Source: an uncultured Rhodospirillales bacterium
Lineage (GTDB): Bacteria; Pseudomonadota; Alphaproteobacteria; Acetobacterales; Acetobacteraceae
DNA: 9,366 bases
Reading direction: 5' to 3'
Assembly: GCA_903932545.1 (NCBI GenBank)
Contig: CAIZGT010000629.1
Coordinates: 1-9,366, forward strand
The notes beneath the pieces were generated by a model. It ran no database searches. It worked only from the letters and a program-made list of their open reading frames with translations, and was not told the DNA's origin. Shown in pieces: positions 6,554 to 9,366 of the stretch; position 1 is the stretch's first letter, and every line of letters starts with the position of its first letter. Both the position numbers and the translations under genes were made by a program.

Positions 6554-7335
6554 CGCGCGAAGAACAGTTCGGTCAACACATAGTCAAACGCCAGGATCAG
6601 CACCGAAGCGGCCACCACAGCGGAGGTGGTCGCCTGCCCCACACCCTGCGCGCCGCCTTTGGAATTGTAGCCCTGATAACAGCCCATCAGGGTGATCAAC
6701 ACGCCAAACACCGCAGCCTTCGACAAGCCCGACACCACGTCATCGGTTTGTAGGAAGTTCAGCGTGCTGGTCAGATATGTCGTCGAGTTGAACCCAAGCT
6801 TGGCGGTGGCGATGATAAATCCGCCCAGCACGCCCAAAATATCCGCCACCACCACCAGCAACGGTAGCGCGATGAGCCCAGCGAGCAAGCGCGGGGCGAC
6901 GAGGTATTTCATTGGGTTGGTCGAGAGCGTGGACAGCGCATCGATCTGATCCGTCACCCGCATCGTGCCGATTTCGGCAGCAATCGCAGCTCCCACGCGG
7001 CCAGCCACCATCAAGCCCGCCAGCACCGGCCCAAGCTCGCGGGTCACCGAGAGCACAACCAAGCTCGCCACCGCCGAGTCAGCCGCAAAGCGAGAAAGGC
7101 CGGTGGAGCTTTGCAGCGCCAGCACCATGCCGGTGAACACGGCCGTCAGCGCCACAACCGGTAGCGAGTAATAGCCGATTTCAACGAAGGCACGCACAAA
7201 CATCCGGCCATAAAACGGTGGGCGCACGATATGCGACAGCCCGCTCGCCGCAAAAATCGCCAGTCTCCCGGCGGTTGTGCAAGCTCCCAACAGCAGCCGC
7301 CCAAGCAAGGCCACAAAATCCAACGTCGCCGTCAT
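6550..7335 (-). CDS. mlaE: ABC transporter permease, MlaE-like
   Basis: Inner-membrane permease that pairs with MlaF to move phospholipids or related lipids. The protein has 261 residues, the usual length. The family core is clear: an amphipathic N-terminal helix, GYYSLPVVALTAVFTGMV, then the conserved loop ELGPVLAGLMVAGRVG with AAEIGTMRVTDQIDAL (roughly residues 100-135). Four further hydrophobic segments follow, near 145-175, 205-222 and 235-258. The ATG at 7335 has AGG a few bases upstream. The stop overlaps the mlaF start. The antitoxin gene ends 54 bases upstream. No strong promoter is visible in that short gap, so transcription may come from the toxin-antitoxin promoter or from within it. 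Complete. Confidence 0.93.
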   Translation of the reverse strand: MTATLDFVALLGRLLLGACTTAGRLAIFAASGLSHIVRPPFYGRMFVRAFVEIGYYSLPVVALTAVFTGMVLALQSSTGLSRFAADSAVASLVVLSVTRELGPVLAGLMVAGRVGAAIAAEIGTMRVTDQIDALSTLSTNPMKYLVAPRLLAGLIALPLLVVVADILGVLGGFIIATAKLGFNSTTYLTSTLNFLQTDDVVSGLSKAAVFGVLITLMGCYQGYNSKGGAQGVGQATTSAVVAASVLILAFDYVLTELFFAR

Positions 7336-7389
7336 GCACCTGTCCGCCGGAAAATCTTGCGCATGGCTACCAGCGCGGAGGGGGCGGCG

Positions 7390-7713
7390 TCAAAGGCCGC
7401 CGTCAGTCTTGGGCGTCGCAGGAGCAGTGCGGGGCTGCAGCACGAGCTTGAAGCCCAGCGCGTTGGCAATTTTGGTCACCGTGGCAAAGCTCGGATTGCC
7501 GTCCGGCGACAGCGCCTTATACAGCCCCTCGCGTGACAATTCCGCATCCCGCGCCAACTGGCTGATATTGCGCGCACGAGCCACATCGTTGAGAGCCGCC
7601 ATTGTGAGAACGGGATCATTCTCCTCCGCCACCGCCTCCAGATACGCGGCGATCTCTTCCTCAGTGCGCAAATGCTCTGCGGTGTCATAGCGACGGAAAA
7701 TGACGTTCTCCAT
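7390..7713 (-). CDS. Antitoxin of the HI1420 type (HTH protein)
   Basis: Helix-turn-helix antitoxin matching the 'addiction module antidote, HI1420' family; it should bind and neutralise the partner toxin and repress the shared promoter. The protein has 107 residues. The N-terminal YDTAEHLRTEEEIAAYLEA is the family signature. The DNA-binding part runs from about 45 to 95 (ISQLARDAELSREGLYKALS, then PSFATVTKIANALGF). The ATG at 7713 was chosen because GGAGAG precedes it and because it overlaps the toxin-frame stop as TGATG, the usual coupling in these pairs; an ATG at 7725 is possible. The reading is intact, unlike the toxin in front of it. Because the amber codon ends toxin translation 99 bases early, antitoxin synthesis may now depend on its own ribosome binding site. 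Confidence 0.9.
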   Translation of the reverse strand: MENVIFRRYDTAEHLRTEEEIAAYLEAVAEENDPVLTMAALNDVARARNISQLARDAELSREGLYKALSPDGNPSFATVTKIANALGFKLVLQPRTAPATPKTDGGL

Positions 7714-8009
7714 CAGTCTCTCCATTGTGCCGCGAGTGCCTTGGCCCGCGCGATGTCTCTTGTTTGGCTCGACTTATCGCCCCCAGCCAGCAGCAGGATG
7801 AGGAATATGCCACGCTAGGTGAAATAGACCCGGTAGCCTGGGCCGAAATTGCACCGCAGTTCGCTCACCCCATCACCAACCGCCTTCACGTCTCCAGGAT
7901 TGCCAAGCGACAAGCGCCGCACTCTGGTGCGAATGCGCGCCTGCCCGCTCACGTCCTTCAGATCATCCAGCCATTCCTCAAAAACATCGGTGGTGATGAG
8001 TTCGATCAT
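7713..8009 (-). pseudogene. HI1419-type toxin (RelE/ParE superfamily) broken by an in-frame amber codon
   Basis: Toxin partner of the HI1420-type antitoxin; relatives (PF05973, HigB/Gp49-like) are RelE/ParE-fold toxins, many of them ribosome-dependent mRNA interferases. From the ATG at 8009 it reads 64 residues, MIELITTDVFEEWLDDLKDV to GPGYRVYFT, then TAG at 7815-7817. In the same frame, family sequence resumes at once: RGIFLILLLAGGDKSSQ, then a charged helix to a TGA at 7715-7713 that overlaps the antitoxin ATG. Total length with the amber codon read would be 98 residues, normal for the family. Members commonly have Gln here, so a single CAG-to-TAG change explains it. The product would lack the last strand and helix and is probably inactive. 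Sequencing error or amber read-through are alternatives. Confidence 0.88.
7718..7723 (-). promoter_or_regulatory. Ribosome binding site of the antitoxin (GGAGAG)
   Basis: GGAG ends six bases before the ATG at 7713 and lies inside the end of the toxin frame. It favours this start over the ATG at 7725, which itself overlaps the site. It allows antitoxin synthesis without translation of the toxin tail. Confidence 0.65.
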
Positions 8010-8012
8010 CAA

Positions 8013-8051
8013 ATTATGTAAACCATAGTGGACAATATGTCAACTATAGTT
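8013..8051 (-). promoter_or_regulatory. Toxin-antitoxin promoter with inverted-repeat operator
   Basis: On the minus strand a perfect -35 box TTGACA (8043-8038) is followed after 17 bases by TACATA (8020-8015); CATAAT (8018-8013) is an alternative -10 with a 19-base spacer. A 14-base inverted repeat, AACTATAGTTGACA and TGTCCACTATGGTT, is centred on TAT at 8037-8035. It has two mismatches, overlaps the -35 box and fills the spacer, which is where an HTH antitoxin would repress. Transcription would start about at the toxin ATG (8009), and no Shine-Dalgarno precedes that ATG, so the message may be leaderless. The stretch is AT-rich against its GC-rich surroundings and ends one base from the amidase stop codon. 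Confidence 0.7.
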
Positions 8052-8052
8052 A

Positions 8053-9366
8053 TCACCCCCATTCCTTAAACGCCTCACTCTCGCTGATCGGTGCCGCCTT
8101 GCGCAGCTTCTTCAGATCCGGCACCGGGCGCATCACCCGCTCATCGCGCGCGAGCAGATCCTCCAGCGCCGCCGCCACTGCCAGCACCTGCGCATCGCCG
8201 CCGCGTCGGCCCACAATCTGCAAGCCGAACGGCATCCCCGCCTGATCGCGCCCAACTGGCAGCGAGATCGCGGGGTGGCCCACCACCGTTGGCGCATAGG
8301 CCAAGGCAAGCCAGTGGAAATAATTCTTGGTCGGCACGCCATCAATTTCGGTCGGGTACAACTCCCGCCACGGGCGCGGGCTGATCGTCACCGCCGGCGT
8401 CAGCATCACGTCGTATTCGGTAAAAAACGCCTGAAAACGGCGATAAAGCGTGGTCTGCATCGCCATCGCCTGCGCGATATCGGCCGCACTATACCCCAGT
8501 CCCTCCTGCACATTCACCCGCACATTCGGCCCCACCATCTGCGGCGTGCTCGCCACCTTGGCGGCATGGGCGGCGACGAATCCCAAGGCCCGCAGCACGG
8601 CGAAGGTCTCGTCCATCCCGCTGCAATCAGGCGTCGCGTTATCCGCGCGGGCGAAGAACTGCCGGAACAGGTCGGTTTTCTCGGCAAACACCGCCCGTAT
8701 CGCCGCCTCCGTGGGCGCAAATCCAAAATCCGGGCTGAGCGCGACGCGCAGGCACGACAAATCCACCGCGCCGGGCACCGCAAACCCCGCCCCAACCCGC
8801 GCCGCCTGTGAGCCGATGGGTGATGCGAGCGGGTCGGCAGCATCGTCCTCAACCATGCAAGACAGCATCAGGCACAAATCACCCACACTGCGCGCCATCG
8901 GCCCCAACGAGGGCAGGTTGGACCACCCAAGCCCGCGCTTCTCATTCGCCACCAGCCCCGATGAAGGCCGAAACCCCACAATCCCATTAAACGCCGCCGG
9001 ATTGCGCAAACTGCCACCAGTGTCAGACCCGCTGGCCAGCATCACCATATTGGTCGCAAGCGCCACCGCCGAGCCGCCCGAGGAGCCTGCAGCGGAGCGT
9101 GTCGGGTCGAATGCGTTGCCCGTCGCGCCATACACCACGTTGCGGGTGTTCGCGCCGGCGCCGAATTCCGGCGTGTTGGTTTTGCCCAGTACAATCCCGC
9201 CCGCTGCCCTCAAGCGACGGACCATGCCTTGATCGGTGGTGGGGATATGATCGGCAAACAGCGGGCTGCCATAGGTGGTGCGCAGACCGGCCACATCCTC
9301 AAGATCTTTAATCCCGAGTGGCAAACCGTGCAGCGGCCCCATTTTTTCGCCGCGCAGCATCACCGC
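8053..9366 (-). CDS. Amidase (amidase signature family), N-terminus beyond window edge
   Basis: Hydrolase of the amidase signature family, which cuts amide bonds with a Ser-cisSer-Lys triad; the substrate cannot be told from sequence. The frame is open at the right edge; 437 residues are present and about 50-70 N-terminal residues are missing. Visible in order: LGIKDLEDVAG with the catalytic Lys at residue 20 of this part, TTYGS, GSSGGSAVAL with the cis-Ser, and SGSDTGGSLRNPAAFNGIVGFRPS with the nucleophile Ser. The C-terminal region includes FGLQIVGRRGGD, also typical. These motifs are shared with GatA, but the C-terminal half (VDLSCLRVALSPDFG, LYRRFQAFFTEYDVMLTPA) fits a stand-alone amidase better, and no gatB or gatC lies nearby. 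The stop codon is two bases from the toxin-antitoxin operator. Confidence 0.92.
   Translation of the reverse strand, partial: AVMLRGEKMGPLHGLPLGIKDLEDVAGLRTTYGSPLFADHIPTTDQGMVRRLRAAGGIVLGKTNTPEFGAGANTRNVVYGATGNAFDPTRSAAGSSGGSAVALATNMVMLASGSDTGGSLRNPAAFNGIVGFRPSSGLVANEKRGLGWSNLPSLGPMARSVGDLCLMLSCMVEDDAADPLASPIGSQAARVGAGFAVPGAVDLSCLRVALSPDFGFAPTEAAIRAVFAEKTDLFRQFFARADNATPDCSGMDETFAVLRALGFVAAHAAKVASTPQMVGPNVRVNVQEGLGYSAADIAQAMAMQTTLYRRFQAFFTEYDVMLTPAVTISPRPWRELYPTEIDGVPTKNYFHWLALAYAPTVVGHPAISLPVGRDQAGMPFGLQIVGRRGGDAQVLAVAAALEDLLARDERVMRPVPDLKKLRKAAPISESEAFKEWG

Noticed and set aside
5801..6583. 260-residue open frame on the + strand
   Set aside because: Antisense to mlaF, with a His/Arg-rich composition and no start signal. 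The minus-strand gene has all ABC motifs.
7383..7401. GGCGGC / GCCGCC hairpin around the antitoxin stop codon as a terminator
   Set aside because: The arms are only six bases and overlap the coding end, and no U-run follows on the minus strand. In GC-rich DNA such a stem is expected by chance.
372..9366. An undescribed defence, phage or mobile system
   Set aside because: Every bacterial gene fits a known family or a single unknown secreted protein. There is no integrase, transposase, repeat array or cluster of unknown genes. The only accessory unit is the toxin-antitoxin pair.

Overview
The window joins two unrelated kinds of DNA. Bases 1 to about 371 are AT-rich and look like animal genomic DNA: a short leader, then on the + strand the start of a gene for a small secreted cysteine-rich prepropeptide, with a consensus 5' splice site at 304-309. 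From about 372 to the right edge the DNA is GC-rich and bacterial, and every gene is on the minus strand. The short-chain dehydrogenase gene at the join is cut in mid-domain, so the join is abrupt. It is most likely a host/bacterium assembly or cloning chimera; a real integration is less likely but cannot be excluded by eye.

The bacterial part suggests an alphaproteobacterium, perhaps of the Rhodospirillales/Acetobacteraceae type. This rests on the order radA-cvpA-purF-SDR, high GC, and a PurF of the propeptide/iron-sulfur type; no rRNA is present, so it is inference. In transcription order (right to left) the layout is: an amidase cut by the window edge; a HI1419/HI1420-type toxin-antitoxin cassette; mlaE-mlaF (lipid transport ABC permease and ATPase); panC (pantothenate synthetase); a secreted protein of unknown function; radA (recombination/repair ATPase); cvpA (membrane protein); purF (first step of purine synthesis); and the truncated SDR gene.

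From mlaE to the SDR gene the genes are very tightly packed. There are ATGA overlaps at mlaE/mlaF and panC/unknown, and gaps of 5, 25, 63 and 19 bases elsewhere, so one or a few long transcripts are likely. The toxin-antitoxin cassette sits in the short space between the amidase and mlaE, with its own AT-rich promoter and an inverted-repeat operator directly against the amidase stop codon. Its toxin frame carries an in-frame amber codon at position 65, while the rest of the frame and the antitoxin are intact: it looks like a recently disarmed module.

I found no RNA genes, CRISPR array, insertion sequence or recognisable undescribed multi-gene system. The points most worth a second look are the eukaryote/bacterium join, the cysteine-rich prepropeptide, the amber-interrupted toxin with its operator, and the unknown secreted protein coupled to panC. 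No stretch of more than 300 bases lacks a gene.
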